Source: Roseateles_B flavus (GTDB taxonomy: Bacteria > Pseudomonadota > Gammaproteobacteria > Burkholderiales > Burkholderiaceae_C). From it: DNA of 64,000 bases. Position 1 is the first letter of the stretch; every line of letters begins with the position of its first letter. Shown here piece after piece: positions 16,433 through 26,286 of the stretch. The DNA is taken from positions 372,001 through 436,000 of the forward strand of contig NZ_JBDPZC010000002.1 in the NCBI RefSeq assembly GCF_039872765.1, in the 5' to 3' direction. The notes below the pieces were generated by a model that had not been told where the DNA came from, did not search any database, and was given only the letters and a program-made list of their open reading frames with translations. The translations under genes and the position numbers were made by a program.

Positions 16433-19219
16433 TCAGCGCACGAACACCGCCGCCGCCCAGGCCGGCACCTGCAGCTCGCCCCGCGCGGCATCCGCGCGGG
16501 CGCCCTGGCGCAGGGCGGTGTCCGCCGCGTCGGCGGCTGCCAGCACCGGGTGCAGACGCCAGCCCAGCCGCGCCGGCGTCCAGCTGAAACGGGCCGCCTC
16601 GCGCCCTGCATTGAAGACGATCAGCAGCTCGCGAAAGCCGGCACCGGGCAGGCCCCGGCCGTCCAGCCGCGCCATCAGCACGGTGGGCGGGACACCCCGG
16701 GGAAGGCGCGGGAAGCTGAGGCGCTGCTGCACCTCGGCCGCACTGCGCAGGTGAAAGAGGCTGGAGCTGGCGCGCACGCGCAGCTGGTCCAGGAACATGT
16801 CGCGAGCCTGGCGGATGTCCTGGGGGCGCGGCTTGATCGCGGGATCCGCCAGCAGGCTGCGGTAGAGGGGCCAGGCGCCGGCGTTGTCGGCCGCGGGCGG
16901 CAGGCCGGCGCCGAAGCCGTTGTCCTGCAGGCGCCAGTCCAGGCGGTTGAAGGCATCGCCCGAGTCGAAGCTGTTGCGATCCAGGGACTTGGACCGCAAG
17001 ATCTCCATGCCCGCATGGAAGTAGGCCACGCCCTGGCTGTAGGCCGTCACCGCCGTGGCCAGCAGTTGCGCCCTCACTCGCTCCTCGTGCGAGACATCGC
17101 GGGGCAGGCGCAGCACGTGGTTGTCGAAGAGGGTGTGGTTGTCGTGGTTCTCGGCGTAGTTGACGACCTCCGCCGGCTCGCTGGCATAGCCAGCCGGCTG
17201 GTCGCCATAGGCGATGCCCGACAGGGGGCGCGACACACCGCGCCAGTCCCTCAGCCGGTAGCTGCGCAGGCTGCCCGCCAGGCCCACGCGGACCAGGTCG
17301 GCCGCCTGCTGCAGCGCCGCCCGGGTGGCGGGTTCCCCCACGCCGTTGGGCGCGCTGAAGAGGCCGTTGCCCCAGCCCTGGCGCACCAGGCCGGCCGGCG
17401 ATCCATCGCCCGGCGAGCCCCCGCGCAGGGCGTCTCGCGCCCGGTCACTGAAGGTGCCGATGCCGCTGCCGTTGAGCGACAGCTGGCTGGCCTGCACGAA
17501 GCGCGCGCCGTTCGCGACCTCGCCGAAGTTCCAGCCCTCACCGATCAAGGGCACGGCATGCCCCAGCTGCCGGCGCAGACGGGCCGCGAGGGCCTCCATC
17601 ACCGCGCGCGGCTGGTGGCCCATGAGGTCGAAGCGGAAGGAGTCGATGCCGTGCTTGTGCGCCCACAGCAGTACGGAGTCGCTCATCAGCTTGGCCATCA
17701 TCCGGTGCTCGGTGGCGGTGTTGTCGCAGCAGGTGGAGCGCTCGACGCGGCCCTCGGCGTCCAGACGCTGGTAGTAGCCGGGCACCACGCGGTCCAGCAC
17801 CGAATGGAGGTGCTGGCCGGAAGCTGGCGTGTGGTTGTAGACCACATCCATGCCCACCCGCAGGCCCAGCCCGTGCAGGGCCATGACCATCTGGCGGAAC
17901 TCCAGCAGGCGTTGCCCGCCGGCATTGGCGTCGCTGGCGTAGCTGCCTTCCGGGGCGCTGTAGTGCAGGGGGTCGTAGCCCCAGTTGTAGCAGTCGCGGC
18001 CGGCCAGTGCGCTGACGGCCGCCTGCTGGGCCTCGCTGTCCGGCGCGGCATCAGGCACGGCGGGCTGGACGCAGCCGCGCTCGGGAATGCTGGCAATGTC
18101 GAAGACGGGCAGCAGGTGGACATCCGTCATGCCCGCCCGTGCGAGCCGGCCCAGATGCTGCACGCCCAGGGACTCGGCCTGCGCGAAGGCGCCGAAGCGG
18201 CCGCGCAGGGCGGGTGGCTGGCTGGGGTCATGCCAGGAGAAGTCCCGCACGTGGAGCTCGTAGATGCTCATGTCTGTCGGCGCGGCCGCAGGGGCGGGCC
18301 GGCGGTGCTGCTGCCAGCCGGGCGGCATCCAGGCGGGATCGTCCAGGTCCGCGATGAAGCTGCGGCGCGAATCGGCATTCAGGCTGACAGCATAGGGATC
18401 GGTCACCCGCTGGCGCAGCAGGCCCTGACCCGGCACGAGCACGTCCAGGAGGAAGCGGTAGTACTGGCCTCGCAGGTCCTCGGTCGGTGACAGAAACCAG
18501 CTGCCGCTGGCCGGCTCCCACTGCAGGGGCAGCAGGCGCGCTGCGGGCGATTCGGCGTCGGGATACAGGCACAGCTGCACCTGGTGGGCCGTCGGCGCCC
18601 ACAGGCGCAGGCCGCTGGCCCGGGTGGCGGGGGCGAACAGCGGCCCGTAGTCCAGGCGCTCGGCGGCCTCGGCATACAGCTGGTCCAGCGCACCGGGCAG
18701 CTGCAGGCGGCTGGCCTCCAGCACGCGGCCCTGCGCGTCCTCCCGCAGCAGCAGCAGCTCGGCGCGCAACCAGCGCTCGTCCAGGCCCAGGCCCGGCGGC
18801 AGCGTCAGCACGCCACCCGCGCGGAGGTGCGGGAACTTCAGGGCCAGCGCCTCGGGCAGCGCCTCGCCACGCCGGACCGGCAGGCTGGCGTCGACCCCCT
18901 GCACAGGCTCACCCGCCACCGCCTTCAGGCCGCCACGCCATGCCGCGACGAGGCGAAGCACCCCCTCCGCCTTGAGGCCGGGCCACTGCAGATGCTGCAG
19001 GTCCAGGGCATGGGCGCGCGCCGGCCACTCGGGCGCTCCCGGCGCCGGGGCCCTCAGGACCTCGGCCAGGCCCGGCGCATCGCAGGCCGCCAGCCCTTCG
19101 CTCGCGAGCGCCGCCCCTTCCGCATGCCCGAGCCCGGGCAGCAGCGCCAGCAGCAAACCCATGGCCGCAGCAGCCAGGCGGAGGGACGACGCGGGAGTGA
19201 TGAAGATAGGAGAGGCCAT
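16433..19219 (-). CDS. Exported pullulanase-type alpha-1,6-glucosidase (GH13)
   Basis: A 928-residue protein with a signal peptide (AAAAMGLLLALLPGLGHAEG). After an N-terminal domain comes a CBM48-like module (LRLWAPTAHQVQLCLYP) and then the GH13 catalytic barrel. Pullulanase markers are CYNWGYDPLHY, nucleophile in DSFRFDLMGH, acid in LIGEGWNFG and the third carboxylate in NYAENHDNHTLFDN. It cleaves alpha-1,6 branches of pullulan or branched dextrins, probably in the periplasm or outside. The start at 19219 is chosen because the signal peptide follows it; the frame extends to 19300. It is divergent from two other GH13 genes. Confidence 0.9.
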   Translation of the reverse strand: MASPIFITPASSLRLAAAAMGLLLALLPGLGHAEGAALASEGLAACDAPGLAEVLRAPAPGAPEWPARAHALDLQHLQWPGLKAEGVLRLVAAWRGGLKAVAGEPVQGVDASLPVRRGEALPEALALKFPHLRAGGVLTLPPGLGLDERWLRAELLLLREDAQGRVLEASRLQLPGALDQLYAEAAERLDYGPLFAPATRASGLRLWAPTAHQVQLCLYPDAESPAARLLPLQWEPASGSWFLSPTEDLRGQYYRFLLDVLVPGQGLLRQRVTDPYAVSLNADSRRSFIADLDDPAWMPPGWQQHRRPAPAAAPTDMSIYELHVRDFSWHDPSQPPALRGRFGAFAQAESLGVQHLGRLARAGMTDVHLLPVFDIASIPERGCVQPAVPDAAPDSEAQQAAVSALAGRDCYNWGYDPLHYSAPEGSYASDANAGGQRLLEFRQMVMALHGLGLRVGMDVVYNHTPASGQHLHSVLDRVVPGYYQRLDAEGRVERSTCCDNTATEHRMMAKLMSDSVLLWAHKHGIDSFRFDLMGHQPRAVMEALAARLRRQLGHAVPLIGEGWNFGEVANGARFVQASQLSLNGSGIGTFSDRARDALRGGSPGDGSPAGLVRQGWGNGLFSAPNGVGEPATRAALQQAADLVRVGLAGSLRSYRLRDWRGVSRPLSGIAYGDQPAGYASEPAEVVNYAENHDNHTLFDNHVLRLPRDVSHEERVRAQLLATAVTAYSQGVAYFHAGMEILRSKSLDRNSFDSGDAFNRLDWRLQDNGFGAGLPPAADNAGAWPLYRSLLADPAIKPRPQDIRQARDMFLDQLRVRASSSLFHLRSAAEVQQRLSFPRLPRGVPPTVLMARLDGRGLPGAGFRELLIVFNAGREAARFSWTPARLGWRLHPVLAAADAADTALRQGARADAARGELQVPAWAAAVFVR

Positions 19220-19378
19220 GGCGACAATGCAGTGGAGGTCGGGGATGCGGGGTGGCCACAGCGCCTGCGGCCGCGCAAATAGTAGCAAAACTACATACAA
19301 ACAAAACCTGAGTTTTCAGGATGCCCGTTTGCAACTATGCTGCTTCGCGGACATTCCTTCATTGCAATCCGTCCCACC
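19220..19378. promoter_or_regulatory. Divergent promoter region of the alpha-glucan genes with two inverted repeats
   Basis: This 159-bp gap is strikingly AT-rich for this genome between 19277 and 19320. It has GTAG-5 nt-CTAC (19282-19294) and CCTGA-4 nt-TCAGG (19307-19320). These could be regulator sites shared by the pullulanase and amylase promoters. No regulator gene lies in this cluster, so the binding protein cannot be named. Confidence 0.45.
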
Positions 19379-20965
19379 ATGTATTTCAACTACAAACTTC
19401 TCAGCAGCTGCTGGCTCGGCTGTCTGAGCCTGGCCGCCAGCGCCGCGCCCCAGGGCAGCCCGCCGCCGGACTGGTCCCAGGGCGTGTTCATGGAAGTCTT
19501 CGTGCGCGGCTACCAGGACAGCAATGGCGACGGCATCGGCGACCTGCGGGGCCTCACCCGCCGGCTGGACTACCTGCAGCGCCTGGGCGTGACCGGCCTC
19601 TGGCTGATGCCCATCACCCGCAGCGCGGACCACGACCACGGCTACGCCATCACCGACTTCCGCGGCATCGAGCCCGACTACGGCAGCCAGGCCGACTTCG
19701 ACGAACTGCTGCGCCAGGCCCACCGCCGCGGCATCGGCGTGGTGATGGACTACATCCTCAACCACAGCGCCCGCGAGCATCCGCGTTTCCAGGACAGCCT
19801 GCGCGATCCGCAGTCCCCCTACCGCGACTGGTACGTCTGGCAAGACCCGGCCCCCGCCGATCTCAAGGACTGGGACATCTGGGGCCACACCCCCTGGTAT
19901 GCCGACCCGGACCAGGCGTCGCCGAGCGCCCGCTACTTCGCCACCTTCGGCCCGCACATGCCGGACTTCAACCTGCGCAACCCGGCCGTCGTCGAGGATC
20001 ACCGCGAGAGCCTGCGCTTCTGGCTGGATCGCGGGCTGGACGGCTTCCGGCTCGATGCCGTGCCCCACTTGATCGAGAACAGCGCCAGGGACTGGAACGA
20101 CCAGCCCGAGAGCCGCGCCCTCACCGCCGACTTCACCCGCCTGATCCGCAGCTATCCCGGGCGCTTCACCGTCTGCGAGGCCACGGCCAGCCCTGCGGCC
20201 TATGCCAGCCCCGAGGTCTGCGGCAGCGCCTTCGACTTCGGCCTGGAGAAGCTGATCCTCGGCGCCGTGCGCGGCGACGCGCAGGCCCTGGCGCCCCTGG
20301 CCCGGCATTTCGAGACCACGCCCCTGAACATGGCCACCATGCTGGCCAACCACGACATCTTTGCCGGCGCCCGCGTCTGGGACCAGCTCGGCGGAGACGA
20401 AGCCCGCTACCGCCTGGCCGCCGCGAGCTACCTGCTGCTGCCCGGCATCCCCTTCCTCTATTACGGCGAAGAGATCGGCATGGCCGGCGTCGAGGGCCCG
20501 GGCGATGAGCCCCTGCGCGCCCCCATGAGCTGGACCGCCGACGAGCGCGGCTTCACGCAGGGCCGGCCCTTCCGCGCGGTCTCGCCCAACGCGGCCACGC
20601 ACAATGCGCAGGCACAGGCACGCGATCCGGGCTCGCTGCTGAACCACTACCGTGCGCTGATCCACTTGCGCCGCACCCAGCCCGCGCTCAAGCGGGGCGA
20701 CTACCGGCAGGCCTTCCAGGACGGCAGCGTCATCGGCTTCCAGCGCAGCGCCGAGGGCCAGACCCTGCTGGTGCTGATCAACTATGGCACGCAGGCCTGG
20801 CGGGGGTTGCCGGCGGGTGTCCGCGCGGACCAGCGCCTGCGCCCCGTGCTGCGCAGCGCCGCCCAGGCCCGGCTGGCGCACGAGCGCCGTCGCGCGACGC
20901 CTGCGCTGCGAGCGGACCAGCTCCAGCTGCCGCCACAGTCCTTTGCCGTCTTCCGCCTCCCGTGA
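19379..20965 (+). CDS. Exported alpha-amylase family glycosidase (GH13)
   Basis: A 528-residue protein with a short signal peptide (LLSSCWLGCLSLAASAAP). The GH13 barrel shows EVFVRGYQDSNGDGIGDLRGL, DYILNHS, nucleophile in DGFRLDAVPHL, acid in FTVCEATAS, third carboxylate in MLANHDIF and PFLYYGEEIGM. The overall layout fits enzymes acting on maltodextrins, such as alpha-amylase or alpha-glucosidase types; exact specificity is not readable. Start is the ATG at 19379; an upstream ATG at 19337 lies in the promoter region. The next gene starts 13 nt downstream and is surely co-transcribed. Confidence 0.88.
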   Translation: MYFNYKLLSSCWLGCLSLAASAAPQGSPPPDWSQGVFMEVFVRGYQDSNGDGIGDLRGLTRRLDYLQRLGVTGLWLMPITRSADHDHGYAITDFRGIEPDYGSQADFDELLRQAHRRGIGVVMDYILNHSAREHPRFQDSLRDPQSPYRDWYVWQDPAPADLKDWDIWGHTPWYADPDQASPSARYFATFGPHMPDFNLRNPAVVEDHRESLRFWLDRGLDGFRLDAVPHLIENSARDWNDQPESRALTADFTRLIRSYPGRFTVCEATASPAAYASPEVCGSAFDFGLEKLILGAVRGDAQALAPLARHFETTPLNMATMLANHDIFAGARVWDQLGGDEARYRLAAASYLLLPGIPFLYYGEEIGMAGVEGPGDEPLRAPMSWTADERGFTQGRPFRAVSPNAATHNAQAQARDPGSLLNHYRALIHLRRTQPALKRGDYRQAFQDGSVIGFQRSAEGQTLLVLINYGTQAWRGLPAGVRADQRLRPVLRSAAQARLAHERRRATPALRADQLQLPPQSFAVFRLP

Positions 20966-20978
20966 GAATGGTGCGACC

Positions 20979-22856
20979 ATGCCCCTGCGTTCCCTCCTGA
21001 GCCGCCAGCCCTGGCTGCGCGCCATGCTCCTGGCCACCTCCCTCTTCAGCAGCGCACATGCCATGACCCTGGATCACATCGAGCCCCGCTCCTGGTGGGT
21101 GGGCATGAAGCAGAGCGGCCTGCAGCTGATGCTGCATGGCCAGGACATCGGTCGCCTGAAGGCACGCGTCGAGTATCCCGGCGTGCGCCTGCTGCGCCAG
21201 CAGGGCCTGGAGAGTCCCAACTACCTGGTGCTGGACCTCGAGATCGGCGCCGAGGCAAGACCTGGCACCCTGAGCATCGAACTGCGAGAAGGCGACCGCC
21301 TGGTGCTGAGCCACCCCTACCCGCTGCAGGCCCGCGCGCCGGGCTCGGCGCAGCGCGAGGGCTTCGGGCCCAAGGACGCCATCTACCTGGTCGTGCCCGA
21401 CCGCTTCGCCAAGGGACTGCCCGCACCGGATGCCGGCGGCATGAGCGAGGGCGAGCGCCGCGAGCTGCCCGGCGGCCGCCACGGCGGCAACCTGGCCGGC
21501 ATGCGCCAGCACCTGGACTACGTGGCCGCCATGGGCTTCACCCAGATCTGGCCCACGCCGCTGACCGAGAACAACGGCCTCGAGTACAGCTACCACGGCT
21601 ATGCCAGCACCGACCTCTACCGCGTCGACCCCCGCTTCGGCAGCAACGAGGACTTCCGCGCCTTCGCGGCCGAGGCCCGCGAGCGCGGCGTGGGCGTGAT
21701 CCAGGACATCGTGCTCAACCACATCGGCGCCCGCCACTGGTGGATGCAGGACCTGCCCACGCGCGACTGGGTCAACCAGTGGCCGCGCTACACCGAGACC
21801 AGCCATTTCCGCATGTCCGTCCAGGACCCCTACGGCACCGAGAGCGACCGCCGCGCCTTCAGCGACGGCTGGTTCTCGCCGAACATGCCGGACCTCAACC
21901 AGCGCCAGCCCGTGCTGGCCAACTACCTGATCCAGATGAGCCTCTGGTGGATCGAGTACGCCGGCCTCAGCGGCGTGCGCACCGACACCTACTCTTACTC
22001 CGACAAGGCCTTCCTGGCCCGCTGGAGTCAGCGCATGCTGGAGGAGTACCCACGGTTGAACCTGGTCGGCGAGGAATGGAGCCCGCACCCGGCGGTGGTG
22101 GCCTACTGGCAGCGCGGCAAGCGCAACCACGACGGCTACGTCTCCCACATGCCCTCCATGATGGACTTCCCGCTGCACGGGGCCCTGCTGGCCTCACTGA
22201 CCGAGCCCGAGGGCCATGACAGCGGCTTCACCAAGCTCTACGAGGCCCTGGCCCACGACTTCGTCTACGCCGACCCGGCACGCCTGGTGGTCTTCGAGGG
22301 CAATCACGACACCCCACGCGTCATCGCCGCCCTGCACGGAGACCTGGCGCTCTACAAGATGGCCACCGCCTACCTGGCCATGACGCGGCGCATTCCGCAG
22401 TTCTTCTACGGCTCCGAGGTGCTGCTGAGCAGCCCGCGCGAGCGCGATGACGGCGCCGTGCGCGGCGACTTCCCCGGGGGCTGGGCCGGCGATGCCGTCA
22501 ACGCCTTCACCGGCCAGGGCCTGGACGCCCGCCAGCGCGAGGCCCAGGACTGGCTGCGCCGGCTGCTGAACTGGCGCAAGGGGCAGCCCGCCATCCACGA
22601 GGGGCGGCTCGTCCACTACAGCCCTCGCCAGGGCGTCTATGTGCTGTTCCGCCAGCTGGGCGGCCGGACCCTGATGCTGGTGCTGCACAAGGGCGCGACC
22701 GACGCGCAGCTGGACATCGGCCGCTTCCCCGAGATGCTCAAGCCGGGCCAGGCCTGGCGCGAGGTCATGACGGGGCGCCAGGGCCGCCTGGCCCAGTCGG
22801 GAGACACCCTGCCCCTGCCCGCGCGCTCGGCCCAGATCTTCGAGCTGGGCGACTGA
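20979..22856 (+). CDS. Exported cyclomaltodextrinase/neopullulanase-like enzyme (GH13)
   Basis: A 625-residue protein with a signal peptide (LRAMLLATSLFSSAHA). The N-terminal domain has the Cyc-maltodext_N signature (IEPRSWWVGMKQSGLQLMLHG), followed by the barrel: VLNHIGARHWW, nucleophile in SGVRTDTYSYSD, acid in LVGEEWS and third carboxylate in EGNHDTPRV. It resembles SusA-type periplasmic enzymes that open cyclodextrins or shorten maltodextrins. The C-terminal beta domain ends at the stop. It is the second gene of the amylase operon. No TonB-dependent receptor or sugar transporter is next to it. Confidence 0.88.
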   Translation: MPLRSLLSRQPWLRAMLLATSLFSSAHAMTLDHIEPRSWWVGMKQSGLQLMLHGQDIGRLKARVEYPGVRLLRQQGLESPNYLVLDLEIGAEARPGTLSIELREGDRLVLSHPYPLQARAPGSAQREGFGPKDAIYLVVPDRFAKGLPAPDAGGMSEGERRELPGGRHGGNLAGMRQHLDYVAAMGFTQIWPTPLTENNGLEYSYHGYASTDLYRVDPRFGSNEDFRAFAAEARERGVGVIQDIVLNHIGARHWWMQDLPTRDWVNQWPRYTETSHFRMSVQDPYGTESDRRAFSDGWFSPNMPDLNQRQPVLANYLIQMSLWWIEYAGLSGVRTDTYSYSDKAFLARWSQRMLEEYPRLNLVGEEWSPHPAVVAYWQRGKRNHDGYVSHMPSMMDFPLHGALLASLTEPEGHDSGFTKLYEALAHDFVYADPARLVVFEGNHDTPRVIAALHGDLALYKMATAYLAMTRRIPQFFYGSEVLLSSPRERDDGAVRGDFPGGWAGDAVNAFTGQGLDARQREAQDWLRRLLNWRKGQPAIHEGRLVHYSPRQGVYVLFRQLGGRTLMLVLHKGATDAQLDIGRFPEMLKPGQAWREVMTGRQGRLAQSGDTLPLPARSAQIFELGD

Positions 22857-23027
22857 GCGCCGGTCCGGCGCAGATCACGGCGCAAGTCCGTCGTCACCTG
22901 CGGCGGTGGACGGCCGGCGCCGGCGCCCCCATACTGCGCGGCAGCGGGGGCCGGCGCCAAGCCTCGGGACCAAGCCACGGGATCCAGTGGCAAGACCTGC
23001 CCCCATCGCCAGGGAGCCAGCGTCGTC

Positions 23028-26000
23028 GTGTCCACAGAACAGAGTCCGCGCGAACCGTCGTCCGCCAGGCGGCTGCACCTGGCCGTCCTCTTCAGCGACC
23101 TCAGCGATTCCAGCCTCCTGGCCTCCCAGCTGGAAGCCGAGGACTACCTGGAACTGCTGGCGCGCGTGCGCGACTGCTGCCGCAGCGCCGTCGAGCGTCA
23201 TCAGGGCCTGGTCGTGCGTCTGCAGGGCGATGGCCTGCTGGCGGTCTTCGGCTACCCGCAAGGGGGCGAGGACACCGCGCGGCGCGCCACCGAAGCCGCC
23301 CTGGACCTGCATGCCGGCGTCACCCGGCTGCGCGCGGCCGAGAGCCTGCGCCAGCCTCCCCTGCAGATGCACAGCGGCGTCCATGCCGGCCTCACCCTGG
23401 TGATCGAGGGCGACTGCGAACGCGGCCGCCTGGACTTGCTCGGCGAGCCGCCCAATATCGCCGCCCGCCTGTGCGAGCAGGCCGAGGCCGGCGAGATCTG
23501 GGTCAGCCAGGCCGCCCTGGGGCCGGAGCTGCACCAGTTCGAGCACCGCCCCATGCAGCGCCTGCCCCTGCGCGGCCTGGCCGAGCCGCTGCCCGCGGTC
23601 TGCATCACGCGGCGCGGCCAGGTGCTGACGCGGCTGGCCGCCCGCGAGCGCCAGGGTGCCCTGCCCTTCATCGGTCGCGTTGACGAGCTCCAGGACCTGC
23701 GCCAGCTGCTGGCCCAGGCCGCGACGGGCCAGACGCGGACCGCCCTGGTCCACGGCTCGCCGGGCCTGGGCAAGACGCGGCTGTGCGAGGCCCTGATCGC
23801 CGAGGCCCGCCAGCAGGGCTGGCGCATCCACCGCGGCTATTGCGACGGCCACCTGCACGGCGAGCTCATGCAGCCCTGGATGCAGCTGCTGCGGGCCTGC
23901 TTCGGCCAGCCCGAGCTGAGTCCCCAGGACCAGCTGCCCACCGCCCCGGACCTCGCCGCCCTGCTGCAGGCTCTGCCCACGGAGCTGCAGGCCGACGCCG
24001 CCGAGTGGCTGGAGGCCCTGCGCCCCCAGGCCCACGCCACGGCCCATGCCCGTGCGGCCGCACGATCATGGCGCGACTGGCTGCCCCGCCTGCCCGCCCT
24101 GCTGCGGGCGCTGGGGCGGCAGCAGCCGCAGCTGGTTTTCCTGGATGACTGGCAGTGGGCGGACCAGGCCAGCCAACAGATCCTCGAGCGCCTGATGCGC
24201 CTGGGCGACTGGCCTCTGATGCTGCTGGTGACCAGCCGGGAAGCCGAACTCGGGCCCGTGCAGCACCGGGGCGAGTTCCAATCCTTCGCGCTGGGTCCGC
24301 TGTCGCTGGAGGACTGTCGCGGCGCCATCGCGCAGCTGCTGCCGGGGCTGGACCCCTTCCTGGTCGAGCGCATCCATGCCCAGGGCGGCGGCAATCCGCT
24401 CTACATCGAGGAGCTGTGCCATTGCGCCGCCCAGCTGCCCCGCAGCCAGCTGGCCCAGCGCCTGGAGGAGCCCCGGCCCGCCCAGGCGGCCTGGACGGCC
24501 CTGGAGCTGCCTTGGCTGCGCAGCCTGGTCGAGGCCCGGCTCGAACGCCTGCCTGCCGAGCCGCTGGCGCTGCTCAAGACGGCCGCGGTGATCGGCCCGC
24601 ACCTGCCCCTGTGGCTGCTGCAGGGCCTGTGCAGCGAGGACACCACGGCCCCCATCGACACCGAGGCCGCCCTGGCCTGCCTGGCGCGCCACGACCTGCT
24701 CTACCCGGCGGAGACCCCGGGCCTGCTGCGCTTCAAGCACGGCATCACGCGCGAGGTCGTCTATCAGCTGGTCGGGGGCCCGCAGCGACGCGAGCTGCAC
24801 CGCCGCATCGCCCGCAGCCTGGCGGCGGCCAAGGCCGCAGCCCCTGCGATGGAGGCCGCCAGCGGGCAGTCGTCCCTGGCCTACCACCTGGCCCAGGCGG
24901 GCGAATGGGCCGAAGCCGCCCACCAGGCCGAACGGGCCGGTGAACGCGCCGAGCAGGGGGCCGCGCCCGACCGTGCCCAGTACTTCTACCACCTGGCCCT
25001 GGACGCGCTGGAGCAGTGCCCGCCCAGCGCCGCGTGCTACGCCGCGCAGGTGCGCATCCTGCAGCGCCTGGGCCTGGCCTGTGTCTTCGATCCCACGCCC
25101 GAAGACCTGGCCTATTTCGAACGCGGCTGGACCCTGGCCCGGCGCTGCGACGACCACGCCACCATGGCGCTGACGGTCTACTGGCGCGGCTATGTGTCCT
25201 ACGCGCTGGGCATGACCCAGCCCGCGGTGGCCCATCTGCGTGAAGCGCTGCTGGGCCTGGAGCAGCTCAGTGCCGCGCCCCCGCCCGACGGCAGCGCCGG
25301 CACCTGGCTCCCCCTGCTCGTGCAGGCCCAGGCCACGCTGGGCCAAGCCCTGGCAGCTGCCGGAGACTACGAGGCCGCACTGCACCTGATGGACAGCGCC
25401 ATCGCCATCAAGCGCCAGCACCGCAGCGGCGCCCGCCCCGCCGTGGGCTCGGCCTACACCCTGGCCTGCAAGGCCGCCGTGCTGGGCGACTGGGGTACCT
25501 TCGACGAGGCCGCCGAGTGCTTCGCGGAGGCGCGCCAGGCCATCTACGGCGCGGGCCACGAAGTCGAGGGTTCGGTGCTGTGCCTGCTGGCCCTGGTGCA
25601 GCTGTGGCAGGGCCGCTGGGCCGAGGCGCAGCAGTCGGCCAGCCAGGCGCTGCAGATCGCCCAGCGGGTGCGCAACCTCTATGTCTTCGGCATGAGCCGG
25701 GCCCTGCTGAGCCGCGCGCAGTGGCGCCAGTGCGAGCCGGGCAGCACCGCGGCCCTGCGCGCACTGCAGGCCCTGGAAGACGCCCTGCAATGGCTGCAAT
25801 CCCGCCGCAAGCGCCTGTTCGGCTCTCTGCTGCACGGCTGGCTGGCGGAGGCCTACGAGGCCCAGGGCCGCCCCGTCCAGCTGCGCCAGCAGGCCGCCCA
25901 GGCCCTGCGCCGCGCCCGCGAGGGGGACCTGCTCGGCGGCCCCACCGCCCTGCGCGCCCTGGCCCTGGCCGCGGCGCGCGGCTTCCTGCTCCACCCGCCC

Positions 26001-26252
26001 GGCCGCTACCTCGCCCTGGCCCAGGTCATGGCCAGGCGCCGCGGGTCGCTGCATGAGACCGCGCTCAATCGCCTGTGCCAGGCCGAGGTCCTGGCCCTGG
26101 AGGGCGACCGCGCGGGAGCCCTGGAACAGCTGGAGGCCGCCGAGCCACCGCTGCAGCGCCTGGGCATGACCTGGCACCTGGCGCTGCTGCAGCAGCTGCG
26201 CGCCCGCTGCCTCGGCAGCCCGGCCGGCATCGGGCCCGCGGACGCCGGCTGA
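23028..26252 (+). CDS. Class III nucleotidyl cyclase domain fused to AAA ATPase and TPR region
   Basis: A 1074-residue signalling protein. Residues about 15-190 form a class III adenylate/guanylate cyclase domain with both metal aspartates (D24 in LFSDLSDSS, D68 in LQGDGLLAVFG) and GEPPNIAARLC. An ATPase region follows, with Walker A GSPGLGKTR at about 243-251 and a Walker-B-like LVFLDDWQWAD. The rest is helical and TPR-like. This layout matches LuxR/AfsR-like cyclase-ATPase proteins with no output DNA-binding domain. Start is GTG at 23028 with AGGGAG upstream. A degenerate copy of the dispersed motif lies at 22990. The activating signal is unknown. Confidence 0.85.
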   Translation: MSTEQSPREPSSARRLHLAVLFSDLSDSSLLASQLEAEDYLELLARVRDCCRSAVERHQGLVVRLQGDGLLAVFGYPQGGEDTARRATEAALDLHAGVTRLRAAESLRQPPLQMHSGVHAGLTLVIEGDCERGRLDLLGEPPNIAARLCEQAEAGEIWVSQAALGPELHQFEHRPMQRLPLRGLAEPLPAVCITRRGQVLTRLAARERQGALPFIGRVDELQDLRQLLAQAATGQTRTALVHGSPGLGKTRLCEALIAEARQQGWRIHRGYCDGHLHGELMQPWMQLLRACFGQPELSPQDQLPTAPDLAALLQALPTELQADAAEWLEALRPQAHATAHARAAARSWRDWLPRLPALLRALGRQQPQLVFLDDWQWADQASQQILERLMRLGDWPLMLLVTSREAELGPVQHRGEFQSFALGPLSLEDCRGAIAQLLPGLDPFLVERIHAQGGGNPLYIEELCHCAAQLPRSQLAQRLEEPRPAQAAWTALELPWLRSLVEARLERLPAEPLALLKTAAVIGPHLPLWLLQGLCSEDTTAPIDTEAALACLARHDLLYPAETPGLLRFKHGITREVVYQLVGGPQRRELHRRIARSLAAAKAAAPAMEAASGQSSLAYHLAQAGEWAEAAHQAERAGERAEQGAAPDRAQYFYHLALDALEQCPPSAACYAAQVRILQRLGLACVFDPTPEDLAYFERGWTLARRCDDHATMALTVYWRGYVSYALGMTQPAVAHLREALLGLEQLSAAPPPDGSAGTWLPLLVQAQATLGQALAAAGDYEAALHLMDSAIAIKRQHRSGARPAVGSAYTLACKAAVLGDWGTFDEAAECFAEARQAIYGAGHEVEGSVLCLLALVQLWQGRWAEAQQSASQALQIAQRVRNLYVFGMSRALLSRAQWRQCEPGSTAALRALQALEDALQWLQSRRKRLFGSLLHGWLAEAYEAQGRPVQLRQQAAQALRRAREGDLLGGPTALRALALAAARGFLLHPPGRYLALAQVMARRRGSLHETALNRLCQAEVLALEGDRAGALEQLEAAEPPLQRLGMTWHLALLQQLRARCLGSPAGIGPADAG

Positions 26253-26286
26253 GCCCGCTTACCCTCGCCTTGATGAAGGGCGCCAC

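Noticed and set aside
16376..18490. Rightward open frame of about 700 codons opposite the pullulanase
   Set aside because: Antisense shadow; low-complexity product, and the pullulanase motifs lie on the other strand.
21254..21267. GCAAGACCTGG as a further copy of the dispersed motif (also at 30244)
   Set aside because: Only the first ten or eleven bases match; such partial matches are expected in this composition, so they are not counted.
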